The translations under genes were made by a program, and so were the position numbers. A model generated the notes under the pieces. That model had not been told where the DNA came from and did not search any database. It was given only the letters and a program-made list of their open reading frames with translations. A stretch of DNA of 64,000 nt from Owenia fusiformis (Eukaryota > Annelida > Polychaeta > Sabellida > Oweniidae): assembly GCA_903813345.2 (NCBI GenBank), contig CAIIXF020000009.1, positions 7,184,030 through 7,248,029 on the forward strand, read 5' to 3'. Below, piece by piece: positions 1-10,761 of the stretch (position 1 is the stretch's first letter; each line of letters opens with the position of its first letter).

Positions 1-68
1 TGAATTCCTGTTCCTAAGTGCGCAACGGTCCATCATCTGATCATGGAGAACACAAGTGACACCTATCG

Positions 69-157
69 TCAAAGAATGTAATCCTCTCCAGCATCAGGCG
101 TCGAACCGCACGGTCTAACATCATATTGTCCTCGTTCACGAATCCATTTGTTTGCAA
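69..157 (-). CDS. P4HA: P4HA exon 13: C-terminus and stop
   Basis: Two bases plus 28 codons and TGA at 69-71. ANKWIRERGQYDVRPC matches the family C-terminus with its last cysteine. A 12-residue acidic tail follows. The acceptor is TTACAG. Confidence 0.95.
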
Positions 158-3100
158 CTGTAAGTAAATCAACATCGTTAGACAAGGCAAGGAAATCATG
201 AAAATCTATTATAAAAACGTACAATGACATGTGCATATCATTAAGGAATGGGAGAGAATATAGACAAAAAGATATAGAAATAATCTTAAAAATTATGCCT
301 CCAAATTTTAGTTTATATTTTGGAAGAAAATTAGAAATAAATTAGATAAATTTAAAATGCAGAAATCCTCAATGATAGAAATTCAGATAAATTTCAAAAT
401 CGAATGCAAAAACAAAATGAGAACTATCGACTTTTCAGAAATGGACATGGCATGGCATTACATGCAAAAAGTCACATCCTGCCATTTGTTACATACGCCG
501 AACAAAAAACACCAACCGCTTAACACCTCAACCGCCGTCAACAAAACGTTGGAGACTCACCATTTCTGGTGACAAAATTAACTGTGACTATTCCTTTAAA
601 GTTATTCTTAATCATCTCTATTCATTTAAGTTCCTTTAAGTAACAACTCTGAAATATCACATGTACATCCGGAATGCAAGTTTTTTTTAAATTTAAAACC
701 ATATACTCACCCCATTTTTGTCCGAGAACAACGGGGCAGCCTGCGTGGAGAGTTCTTACGTCATTTTCACCAGAACGTTTAACGTTGAACCAAAACGCCG
801 CCGCTCCCTTTAAATAAATGAGTACGTATAAATTATTGTATGTTCAAACTATTTTACCCATATTTCACGTAAGTTGTAGATATTGCGCATCACAAATGAC
901 AACGATTTGGAATTGATATATAACCATTATAATCATCGACTAGACGAGTTCTGATTCGGGTTTACGTCATGAGAACCATACCCTCACTGTCTCAAAATAT
1001 AGACATCAATTAATCAACGATTTATTTCACCAAGGAATAAATAAATATTTTAGAATTACCAATGACAACGAATAAAGTGAAACTAACAGCTTTTGAACAG
1101 TGTACGGACGCATGGGACTACTTTACTGACCATTGTACTTTACCTTGACCGCAGGGACATGGACCTTGGCATATGGGAAGACGGTTGCACCCCCAGCTTC
1201 AACGTCATTCAACTAGAAAATTATGAATAATTGTTATTATGTAATTCATGTGGTATTTAATGAATCGTTTTTATGGTTACCATGTGCCTACTCAAGATAG
1301 AGTAAATGTATGGAGGAAATAGTGTGGTTCAAGACCTATATTGGACTAAAATATAGTTTTAAGTACTCCATGTGGAGTTTGAAGGTTTGATAGATTGATA
1401 AAACTAAATGTACGCAAATTGTGCATACTTCTCGCGACACTTAATTTTCAAGGGACGCTATGGGCATATTCTTTAAGCATATTTCTCATATGTACTATCT
1501 ACTTTGCGCATGGTGAAAAGAATCTACTTTAAATTTAATTTGTATGCATATTATGATTTCAATTAAGAGTGAAAACGCTACGTTTGTTTGACCACCCTGT
1601 AATGTTTTATTTCTACATAATGATACTCACATAAAATAAAAATGTAGAAAGTCTGTCTCCAGTGTTCTTTATGAAGTCAGGAACATGAGCCAACATTGAA
1701 ATATCCTAAAATGTTATATAATCAGCTCGCATTGAAACGATAATTAATCCTACATAACACTTCTCAAGTGAAACCTTATTATTAGAATGACAGCTTTAAA
1801 AATTACTTGAGCAATAATATAGTTACAAGATTTGCAAATATGCTTGCACATTAACATCACATAAATCAAATGTGCAATTGTAAGCACAATGGCCAAATGG
1901 AAAAAATGTAGTGGATCTCACATGACGCTCAAATCAAATATGGGGAGTTTAAGCTTGCATATAAAATCGAAACGCCAACCTATACGTATGACCAATCGTC
2001 CATACAAATACATCGCTTAAATATATGTTCCGTTCACGTTTAGGTTGTGAAAAACATTGCAAGCTTAAACTCCATATTTCAGTAGATGTACGTACTGCAT
2101 AATAATCATGGTGTGGTTCATATTGGCCTCCCATACCATAATTCACGACCTAGACAAAGGAAATTAACACAATGATATTTAGCTATATAGTATTTCAAAC
2201 GAAAGTGTTCATCACGAATATATTTTTGTCATTTAGCACGAGAAGTCAGAGGTTTTTTATATAGCCGAACGCAGGCTTCCAGACATCATCCACTAAGTTC
2301 CTTCCTTCTGAAACGAGTTCTGGAGGCCTGTGTTCGGAGGATGGAGGTTTTTTATAGAACCGAACGCAGGCTTCCAGACATCATCCACTAAGTTCCTTCC
2401 TTCTGAAACGAGTTCAGGAGGCCTGTGTTCGGAGGATGGAGGTTTTTTATATAACCGAAACAATCCTTTGCAATGAAACAATTGTTAAACAAGTGCAATT
2501 TAAGATAACGGCAATTATTTTTGGCTGTTGGAATATCGTACCTGGAATGGCTCTGAGTGTGACAGACTCGTCTTATACTCTGTGTGTAAACCTGTTATTT
2601 CCGCAACTCTGTGGCTGAGTTGATGGATACGTGGGTGGTGTGTGTCATATATCCAAGCCCTGAAATCAATACATTTGATATATCTTGTGCTGTGCAAATG
2701 TATTTTGTACTGTGCGAATGGGATTTTAAATTTAGGCTAGTAAGAATTGGTCCTTCATAAAACCTCTCTCTTTATACCAGGCAACCTTTTCCGAAACTAC
2801 ACTCCAAATCTCAGGAAAACTATATTGAGTTAGAGAGGGGATGAAAAGAACCAAATCGAAATGTGATATTAAGAATTTCTCAACCAAATGAGGTTTTCAG
2901 CTGCCATAAATGAAACACCAATATAACACTACTAGCTACTCAAAATCAAAATTCAAATTTTGCAGAATGTAGTTTTTGGCTTTGGAAAGTGAGCATCCTA
3001 GGATTTACTGGTGATATTACTTCATCAATACAATACTTCAATACAATTACAATATGAGTCATAACCGTCATAAACTATATAGGATATTACCTATTTTTCT

Positions 3101-6100
3101 CTTAATATACGATAAAACATCAAATCAATTTAAAATACAATTAAAACCTGACCTCAATCTAATTGACCTCAACAATCTAAGTGCGCTACCCATTGCGTTT
3201 CTCATTGCACACAGCATCCTTGACCAAAAGGGTATTCAAATTCATGCGATGCCCTTGAGCTGGGACAGTGAATGCCCCATCTTGAAGAATGGACACACAA
3301 GTTAAGGTGGAGTTTCATTGATAAGACATTTAAATCTATTATTATGAAAGAAACGTGTTGTCATTCATAAGAAAGATATGTGATCAATAATACATGAAAA
3401 AATGTTCTATTATTAACAAAAACAGCCAGATTGTAAAATAAAAAATTAAAAAAAACATGCAATATAAAAAGCAGATGATAACAAGGAGCCACATACATTT
3501 TCAAACAATCCAAATGCAAGATTTGAACCAGATACCTAATAATTTTACAATCAATATTATAAAATTAGATGAACATGCTTTTTATTTGGGAGTAACTTAC
3601 ATTTTACCCACTCGATAAAGTGCCGTCTTGAGCTGCACATTTAGTGATATCAGTAAGGGTTTACTAATATCAAAATTGAGTTTCAATGACGCGCGTTTGA
3701 TTCGGGGCAATAGAACCGGTCCGTCTTCTCGCTGCTAGCAGGATGAAATTCTTTGTCACAAAGTTTGGCATTTTTTATAAAATCAAACGCGCGTCGTTGA
3801 AACTCACAAGATGTAAATAGCATGTCATTTACATCATACCTTGATGGGGAAAAATAGATCTTATATGTTAGAAGTACTAAATAAAAGTTATCGTGAAAAT
3901 GAGACAGTCGTTCTCGAGAGAAAAGAGCATAAATGCGCATTTAGAGAGTTTTGGTCCGTTAAAAAATCTGTAAAAAATTTGGGTACTTAAAAGCATCGAG
4001 AGGCATCATATATTTCAAATTAGACACGAGGAAGTCAATATTGAGCAAGTTATGGCTGTTTTAAATTCAAATAAAACCGTTAACACGTACCGGTCCAGCT
4101 TTTGACCCGTACCGGTCAATTTTCGTTAGCTGCGTATACCAAGGATGATATACAAGTCTTAAAGCAAACAACACGTATCCACCAGCACCAGAAATCAAGT
4201 TATTGCTTTTAATGTACAGGGTGATAAGAAGTTAAGTTTGATTGGTTGATTTTATGGTATCTATGGTAACCCGACGTGACGTTACCCATCCCATATACGA
4301 CAGGTTGGGAATGATATAAAACCGACACCTATTCCTTTACCCAAACTTGCAGAATTTACATAAAATTAACGTACACTTTACCAACACGTTGATCAGTTAC
4401 ATCCGCCTTAGAGGGGTCTCCGACATGAGCCCTTGCTAACTAAAACAATGCTTTTATTACTTTGAGTGAATTTTGTATGCATGTCAATGGTAAAACAATG
4501 GAAATTCATATATTTTGTTCGTTAGTTATTCATCGAATTCTATTATATTTTTGAATTCTATGATTTGTATTTGGCCATATGTGAGTCAGGGCGTAGCGGG
4601 GGCGTAGCGCTGTTTTTCTACACGGGAACAAGAGTTGAGCGAAGCGAGTATGTATTATTGTGTAGCAGTGCACTTTCCTTTAACATAACTTTTGCATAAT
4701 TGAGTAAGAAGCCTTGATGTAAAACAGTGTGCTATGAAATATAGGCTTAAACTAGTGCCTAGAACCCACTCTTGCTCGATTCCAATTAACATAGATAGGT
4801 TTTCATTTGATTTTTTATAAAATCATAACCGTTTACTACTTCAAAAATATAAATATATAAACTCTTACCCCAGGCAATGCTTCATGTTTAATAAATTCAC
4901 TCTCTTCATTAGTTATGACATCATAAAACATAGATATCCAAGGTGATATACTAAGCACTTCCTCCTTGGTTGGAGCATATGGATTGAAACCTACTTTATA
5001 GCGGCACTTCAGTTGAGAAACCTCTTTTGGGGTCTGTAAAATAAGTAAAGGCCCGTTACGTTCCACATAGTAAATAGAGGGCGGGACAAATGAGTACAGG
5101 GTGGTCGGAAAAGGAGATCATTGAAATAGGCAATATCTTCATGGAATATTGCCTAAGAAGACATGTCTACAACATTTCCCATTGAATGATCAGCTATATT
5201 AAATTAAAAATGAAATAAAAATGTTCACCATATAAAAGAAGTTATTCATAATCTTTTGGTCTCCCTTTCTCCAGTCACCCTTTACAATGTGCCATGGTAT
5301 TTCTATGTTGTGTTATTTAACTTATTTCATTCATGATTTTGCTCATTTTAGATGTGTAGTCGCATTCCACATATTCAATGCTATATTGAAATAATAATGT
5401 TTCTCTGTTCAAAAGTCAGAATAAAATATGGGAAGGCAGTTTTGTAGATCATTTAAGAATAGCTGTGGTATTTCATCTTCGCTAAAAATCATTTTCTGGG
5501 ATACTAGGGATGTGTTGTTTCTGTTCTGTTTGGGTTTTTACTTAGTACTTTTTAATCCTTTATAGCACTTGTATCAACTCTTAGTGAACCCACCTTTAGT
5601 GTCTCACCTCTGCAAAGTTTACCATAATCCTCCAGCCAATCGAGAGCAAATGCTTCACCAGGTGCAACAGTAAGTTCACTAGCCGCTTCCGTTAACTTTA
5701 TTCTGCTTTTCTGATCATCTGTCAATATATCTGAAATATAACCCAATTGTACATGATGCTGATACGTCTTTGACATAGTTTACAGAAATGGTAATAAACA
5801 TTAAAGGAGCACGTAGGTTATCGCAAACAATTTCAGAAGGTTATATCCTGGATTATGACTATTTTCTGACAATGAAGACAAGTTTATCTTTTAGATCAAT
5901 TCATTATCTCAAAGAAAATTATATACAGTAATAATAAAGTCAAACAAACTCGGAGATATTTAACTAGCAATCAACCAATTAACACACTTTTTCAAAGATG
6001 TTCACCCATTTTCAACAAAAATGCAATCATTTTTTACAATGTTTAATGCATTACTATTCTTTATTTTGATGTATCAAATAGTTCTTGAAAGAAAAACTTA

Positions 6101-9100
6101 ATTGCTTTAAGATAATTCTTCCCCATGTTATTTCTCCATTGAAAAATCTCATGCTATCCATTGGTTTCAGTTCATTTTGGTCATCCAAATTCAGTATCTT
6201 TAAAGTCCCTGGAGCAATCAACTTTTCCTTTTAGGAAATCGAACATGTCTCAAAGCACATTCTTATTATGCATTCAACAATATAATAAGAGGTTGCATTT
6301 TTGGTGAAAATTAGGTCAACATTTTTGAAAAAGTATGTTGATTGGTCCATTGCCCCTTCAATATCACTTAAGTCTGATTAACTAAATTAACATTATATAT
6401 ACTTTTCTTGAAGATAATGAATGGATCTAAAAGATACACTCATGTTCATGATCAGAAAATATTCATAATTCAAATTAGAATCGTTTGAAATTGTTTGCCA
6501 TAACCTACCTGCTCCTTTCTAGACACATGAGCATGAAGCTCTTATGTTCCTTTGAAGTGTTCATGCTCAAGAGTGGTGGATGCACGACATTTGAGTTTGA
6601 AATTGCACTTCAAATTGGCAATGTGAGGTATGATACAATACATTACATGGCAAATTGTCACCACTTTAAAGTGTCAGAAAAGCCTGATTCCCAACATATA
6701 TTGTCTTTATGTAAACACTTTCAGCTTTCTTTTGGTACCAAACATTATAAGTTGTACGCAGAATGCAGCAAAATTCTTTTTTAGGCTCTTTTGATTCTGT
6801 CGGCCTATATTATATACCTTTGTATTGGTCGTCAGCCCGTATATCATGAATAATTTGAAGTGCATCTGTATGATTTCCATCCTACAAAACACATCACATT
6901 TATCTTTAATGTTTATACTAAGGATAGAACAATTCACATCGCTCGACTCATAATCCCAAAAGGAATCATTTTTTCTCAAGTGATCATTGACAGCCACGGG
7001 GGTATTTTTAACTGATCAATGATTTGAGATGAATGAAAAGCTGTACTGTATATAATTCCAGTATATACATACCAGTCTGTAAATGTCTGCTATTGTTAAT
7101 TTAGCATCCAGTATATCTGGAACTGTTAGATTTCTTTGCATGGCTATGTCTATCCACTCAAGTCCTTGTCTATAATATTGTGTTCTGGTTGAGGTCGTTG
7201 ATATATCTAGACACTCGACCGCAGAGAGAGGCTCCATTGCTTTATTGTTCATGATGATACCGTTGGCGATATCAGTAGTATTAAGTTTGTAGATATTTTG
7301 TATTCTGAGTATTGCGTGACATGCACCATGGTAATCTTGATGCTGTGGGAATATTTTCAACACTTCGTCAGCGACCATTTTGAATTCTGAAATGACATAT
7401 CCAATAAGATGATCAATATACACCTACCAAAATTAAGTAATAATAGGAATATCTCAACCCAATATGTTTTATCATGATATGGTGAAGATACTTCTTCTTT
7501 CTTTAGACTAAATTCATTGTCGAATGATATGACAACTCCACATGATGAATTTTTTACGTAATGTTAAGAATAGCTTTTATAAATAAAATCAAAATATTTC
7601 GACAAAATATAATGTTGAAATTATACTCTTTCCAATTTTATCCTCATTTGTGTGTATTCACGGCTTTTGTTTCTGGTAGTTACATATGTGTTGATAGATT
7701 GATAGATTTCAATTCAATTATTTATTTCATAATTCTTATTTCATAATTCTTATATAATATACACTATAAAAACAAGCCGCTAGACACCCTAGTGGGTATA
7801 TGTTGCGGTTTAACAGAAATCATTAAAATGACAACTAGACTACATATAAAAGAAAACACTTATATTATGTTACATGTAGGTATATAAAAATGGTATTAAC
7901 AATTAATCTAAGGATGTACAATGTAAAAATGTTACAAAAATCGGGTACCAGTATAAAATCAACAGTATAGTATGATATTGGTATTATACATTATCGATAG
8001 ATGAGTAGTTTTTTATATGAAGATTTGAAAATATTTAGAGTGGAGCATTTTTTAATATCATGTGGTAGAGCATTCCAAAGATTAGGACCCAGATAGCGAA
8101 GGGAAAGTTTAGAGCATTTAGGGATATGAAAATAATGCAATTGTCTTGTGTAATGATGATGAATATTAATGTTGATATCAAACAAGTCTTGAAATAGATT
8201 TTTTGGAAGACTGGGGTGCTTATTAAAGATTTTGTACATGAACTGACCAGTACAATATCTGTTGACATCAAAAATACTTAATATTCTAAGATCTTTAAAT
8301 AGGGGAGCGGAGTGAGAAAGTCTATCCTTATTTAAAGCTAGCCTTAAGAATTGTTTCTGCAGTTTATGTAGACGATCATAAAATGATTTAAATGTGTTAC
8401 CCCAGATTATGTTGCAATAATTTAATTGAGAGTGTATCAATGAGTAGTAAATTGTTTTGAAACTGTCTATTTGAAGTAGATGTTTAATGTGATAAAGAGA
8501 ACCAATGACGCGAGAAATCTTTGTTTCAACAGATTTTATGTGCTCTTTAAATTTCAAGTTTTTATCAATAATAATTCCAAGAAAGTCAATTTTTCCCGGA
8601 AATTTATGTTCTCATTGCGTATTTTAAGATTCAGATTTGTTTGATTTTTTTGGGGTCCAAATAGAATAGCATTGGTTTTGCCAATATTAAGTGAAAGTTT
8701 GTTTGCTTTTATCCAGTCATCTATTGAATTCAAGTTTGCATTAGTTCTAGTCATAAGTTCATTTAAATCATAATCACTATCAAGAAGATTGGTGTCATCA
8801 GCAAACATAATAAATTTTAGATTAGGGGCAACAAAAGGCAGATCATTTATGTAAAGAATAAATAATAGTGGTCCAAGTACCGAGCCCTGCGGAACACCAC
8901 AATTTAGAGATGATTGTTTAGATTCATAATTGTTAATGGTGACATATTGTTTGCGGTCTTTTAAATAACTTTCAAACCAGGACTTAGCTATTCCTCTGAT
9001 GCCATAATATTCAAGTTTTTGTATCAAAATGTCATGATTAATTGTGTCAAAGGCCTTGGAAAAATCTAATGTTATGCCAATGCTCGTTTTCCCCAAATCA

Positions 9101-10761
9101 GTTGATTTTCGAATTTGTTCAATGAAATATAAAATGGCCATGTAGGTAGAGTTGAATTTCTGAAATCCAAATTGATAAGTAAAAATAATTTCAAAACGTT
9201 CTAAAAAACCAGTGAGTTTGGCGTGCATGAGCTTTTCTAACAATTTAGAAAATACAAATAAAACTGAAATTGGTCTATAGTTCGAAGGATTTGTAGTGAC
9301 ACCTTTTTTAAATACAGGTGTTACTTTGGCCAATTTGAGGGCGTCTGGGAAAATACCAGATTTAAAAGATAAGTTAAATATATACAAGAGTGGATCAATT
9401 AAAAACTGTCTTGCAGACTTAATAAGTGATGGTAGAATCCCATCAGGTCCAGGCGAGGAAGATTTTAGAAGACACATTTCTAATTCAAGCTCAGTTTTTG
9501 AGGTCTTTTTATATATGAACTCATGATAAATAAAGCAATCAAATTTCCAAAAAATATTTCTGGTGTTGATGTAATTTTGTAAAAGGATAACTATGTTCAT
9601 ATGGAGGGGCGAATAGTCTTGCCAAAACTGAACCATAAAAAAATATTTGGGTATGAACATAATGTGTTATTGTTATCACATAAATGAAACATTTTCTAGG
9701 AAAAACGGTAAATCTCGGACACATGAACAATAGACCATTGATATTCAAAGATATGACAAAAAATTTGAAGCCAGTTTTAACTTTAGCATTTGACTGGTAA
9801 AATATGCCTATCCTTAAGTTTCTGTAAATAATTTTTTATGGCAATACCCTTATGCTTTGATACTTTTCTAGCCTTTTAAAAAGTTGCAAAATTGTTTGGC
9901 CCACCCTGTAGACTATCATCCACGAGATGGCTTGACAAAATTCATATTGAATGTGTAAAAGGAGTGGCAGATTCTGAGATCTGACGCAAGATTTATTATA
10001 TTTTCACATACCATTGTATGGTGCGAAATTTCCAGAATGGTGGAACACACTTGCCCATGCTCCTGATACCCTTTTGATGAGGTGGAAGGCATTTATGGGA
10101 TGTCCAATGAAATCATGGGCATCTTGTACTTTCGGAATGTCTTCTTCTATGGCATCCTTAATTCTAGGGGAAATGTATGTGAGCTTATATATAAAAGCCT
10201 TGCCCAAGTCGGTATTTTTCAGTCATAATAGAAATCAAGATAAGTAAAAGAGACCGACTTGGGCAAGGCTAGTTTATAAGTATGATTAAGAAATGTGCAA
10301 AACAAAGCATGCAAAATGCCACTACCTGCCATTTGTTAAGACGCCGAACGCTACAACAATATGTCACCACTGGTTGTGATATAATAAATAATAATCAGTT
10401 TAAAATGCTACAAAAAGAAACCAAACACATAATAATTAATGAAAACACTCAACTGAACTTATTTACAAATATTCAAACAATCAGAAGTTTCATCTTGAGT
10501 GACAGTACATACTAAATCTCAAGTTTCGCAACATATACGTCAATAAGAAAAGTCTTGAACTTACGATTTCAACTGCTCTAACTTCATTTCTTCTTCATGT
10601 ATGAATAAATCAAGGCTTTTCATGAGTTTTCGCTCCGCCTTCACAAGCTCCCGGAGTTGACTAATTGAAGTGAAAACTTCGCCATGCACATGACTGACAT
10701 GATGCAGATTTAGTAAGAGTCCTACTCCAAATGTGTATTTTAATATGGCAATGTAAATCAT
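69..10761 (-). CDS. P4HA: Prolyl 4-hydroxylase subunit alpha, complete 13-exon gene
   Basis: Fe(II)/2-oxoglutarate dioxygenase subunit that hydroxylates proline in collagen-type repeats in the ER lumen, normally in a tetramer with protein disulfide isomerase. Exons in transcription order: 10565-10761, 10012-10163, 7073-7386, 6818-6881, 5594-5730, 4869-5033, 3601-3632, 2542-2659, 2096-2149, 1631-1705, 1144-1212, 711-807, 69-157. They total 1563 nt, or 520 residues plus TGA, close to the usual family length. All junctions are GT-AG and keep frame. Residues 1-27 are a signal peptide; about 28-117 the N-terminal dimerisation region (GHPINAF motif); about 118-245 the peptide-substrate-binding domain; about 300-520 the catalytic double-stranded beta helix. 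Visible metal ligands are H406 and D408 (EPHHDYY) and H480 (LHAGCP); K490 (GQKW) is the 2-oxoglutarate lysine. C282/C298 and C483/C508 match the family disulfides. The ATG is supported by an in-frame TAG eight codons upstream. The only odd part is a very short exon 7, which lacks the usual loop before YRVGK. Which vertebrate paralogue it matches cannot be told. Confidence 0.96.
461..575 (+). repeat. Dispersed ~120-bp repeat family, copy 1
   Basis: Begins with a gcaaaa.gtca..cctgccatt block and ends near tggtgacaaaatt. Related copies occur at about 10308, 40789, 52371, 54597 and 62749, in intronic and intergenic sequence. The short open frame here (357-572) is part of the repeat and flank, not a gene. 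Confidence 0.6.
711..807 (-). CDS. P4HA: P4HA exon 12: distal His and Lys
   Basis: Residues 460-491. AFWFN, then RTLHAGCPVVLGQKW with the third iron ligand H480 and the 2-oxoglutarate-binding K490. The donor G|GTGAGT leaves one base, completing valine with exon 13. Confidence 0.96.
1144..1212 (-). CDS. P4HA: P4HA exon 11
   Basis: 23 codons, LNDVEAGGATVFP then YAKVHVPAVK, matching the near-invariant block SDV..GGATVFP. The acceptor is TTCTAG and the donor AAG|GTAAAG, phase 0. Confidence 0.95.
1631..1705 (-). CDS. P4HA: P4HA exon 10
   Basis: 25 codons, phase 0 on both sides, ending NTGDRLSTFLFY, which corresponds to the family block GNRIATWLFY. The acceptor is TTTTAG and the donor TAT|GTGAGT. 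Confidence 0.93.
2096..2149 (-). CDS. P4HA: P4HA exon 9: HxD iron-binding motif
   Basis: 18 codons, VVNYGMGGQYEPHHDYYA. The NYG.GGQYEPH.D motif carries the first two iron ligands, H406 and D408. The acceptor is TCTAG and the donor GCA|GTACGT, phase 0 on both sides. Confidence 0.95.
2251..2458. repeat. 95-bp hairpin repeat, two tandem copies plus a partial
   Basis: Units start at 2251, 2346 and 2441 (partial). Each unit is itself an inverted repeat: ccgaacgcaggcttccag at its start pairs with ctggaggcctgtgttcgg at its end. It lies in the intron between P4HA exons 8 and 9. Confidence 0.85.
2542..2659 (-). CDS. P4HA: P4HA exon 8
   Basis: One base plus 39 codons, residues 355-393, AWIYDTHHPRIHQLSHRVAE followed by ITGL. 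This matches the family block SAWL...RI..R(I/V).(D/E)(L/I)TGL. The acceptor is TTTCAG and the donor CAG|GTACGA. Confidence 0.94.
3601..3632 (-). CDS. P4HA: P4HA exon 7: 32-nt micro-exon
   Basis: Encodes LKTALYRVGK, residues 344-353, plus two bases completing Met354. It corresponds to the family stretch TAQYRVSKS. CAG|CTC is the only acceptor in the right phase that I could find; the donor is AT|GTAAGT. The alternative upstream ATTAG acceptor puts a stop in frame with exon 6. The exon is about 14 residues shorter than the usual family exon. Confidence 0.7.
3676..3807. repeat. Foldback element, 27-bp inverted arms
   Basis: Arms 3676-3702 and 3781-3807 match at 25 of 27 positions when one is reverse-complemented and share a gcgcg core. 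The spacer is about 78 bp. It lies 43 bp outside the P4HA micro-exon 7. Confidence 0.8.
4869..5033 (-). CDS. P4HA: P4HA exon 6: start of catalytic domain
   Basis: 55 codons, residues 289-343. LKCRYKVGFNPY matches the conserved CRY...NP block, and ISMFYDVITNEESEFIK matches the start of the dioxygenase fold. The acceptor is TTTTACAG and the donor GGG|GTAAGA, phase 0. Confidence 0.95.
5594..5730 (-). CDS. P4HA: P4HA exon 5: inter-domain linker
   Basis: Residues 244-288, ending with DYGKLCRGETLK, the family block that holds the first cysteine of the linker disulfide (C282). The acceptor is ATTTCAG and the donor AAG|GTGGGT, phase 0. Confidence 0.93.
6818..6881 (-). CDS. P4HA: P4HA exon 4
   Basis: A 64-nt exon, 21 codons plus one base, residues 222-242, reading DGNHTDALQIIHDIRADDQY. 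It is the last helix pair of the substrate-binding domain. Its leftover G plus the AT that opens exon 5 makes an aspartate codon, so frame is kept. Confidence 0.9.
7073..7386 (-). CDS. P4HA: P4HA exon 3: peptide-substrate-binding domain
   Basis: Residues 118-221. GACHAILRIQNIYKLNTTDI and the PLSAVECLD and YYRQGLEWIDIA blocks correspond to the tetratricopeptide-like substrate-binding domain of P4HA. The acceptor is TTTCAG and the donor CTG|GTATGT, ending in phase 0. The LINE lies in the intron between this exon and exon 2. Confidence 0.95.
7690..9550 (-). mobile_element. 5'-truncated non-LTR retrotransposon (Jockey/CR1/L2-like LINE)
   Basis: Reverse-transcriptase coding sequence in the second P4HA intron, on the same strand as the gene. 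The 5' part (endonuclease and ORF1) is missing, and protein similarity starts around 9525. Downstream of the coding part, near 7690-7760, the element ends in AT-rich short repeats with aataagaattatg twice, the kind of short tandem tail many LINEs leave. The ends are approximate, and the clade cannot be fixed without a search. Confidence 0.85.
7991..9540 (-). pseudogene. LINE reverse transcriptase, frameshifted
   Basis: The N-terminal part is read through 8554-9660. It contains SSPGPDGILP, NYRPISVL, the motif A block LDFSKAFDTINHD, motif B GVPQGSVLGPLLF and the catalytic motif C FADDTNLL. The C-terminal part (7991-8557: FKEHIKSVETKISR, then a thumb-like region with LGPNLWNALP) is in another frame. 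The switch near 8600 fits a one-base deletion, so the enzyme is not made whole. No endonuclease is present. Confidence 0.88.
10012..10163 (-). CDS. P4HA: P4HA exon 2: dimerisation region
   Basis: The acceptor CCTAG adds one base that completes a serine codon. The exon encodes residues 67-116, including GHPINAFHLIKR, a strongly conserved P4HA signature. The donor G|GTATGT leaves one base, which the next exon completes as glutamate. Confidence 0.95.
10197..10269. repeat. Small perfect inverted repeat
   Basis: gccttgcccaagtcggt at 10197-10213 is the exact reverse complement of 10253-10269 (17 of 17). The loop is 39 bp. It lies about 34 bp upstream of the acceptor of P4HA exon 2. Confidence 0.85.
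10308..10385 (+). repeat. Dispersed ~120-bp repeat family, copy 2 (shortened)
   Basis: Shares gcaaaatgccac.acctgcc, ttgttaagacgccgaac and aacaatatgtcaccac with the copy at 461-575. It ends near tgtgatataat and lacks the middle part. Confidence 0.55.
10565..10761 (-). CDS. P4HA: P4HA exon 1: signal peptide and N-terminal helix
   Basis: 65 codons plus 2 nt. A hydrophobic leader (residues 1-27, with the stretch AILKYTFGVGLLL) precedes the typical P4HA start VFTSISQLRELVKAE and the acidic helix EEEMKLEQLK. The donor is TC|GTAAGT. An in-frame TAG lies upstream of the ATG. Confidence 0.95.

Noticed and set aside
3614-3665. An upstream ATTAG acceptor that would lengthen P4HA exon 7 by about 11 residues
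   Set aside because: In the phase set by exon 6 it opens directly with a TAA. The CAG|CTC acceptor keeps frame.
3683-3940. 85-codon minus-strand open frame next to P4HA exon 7
   Set aside because: It spans the foldback element at 3676-3807 and shows no similarity to P4HA or anything else known to me.
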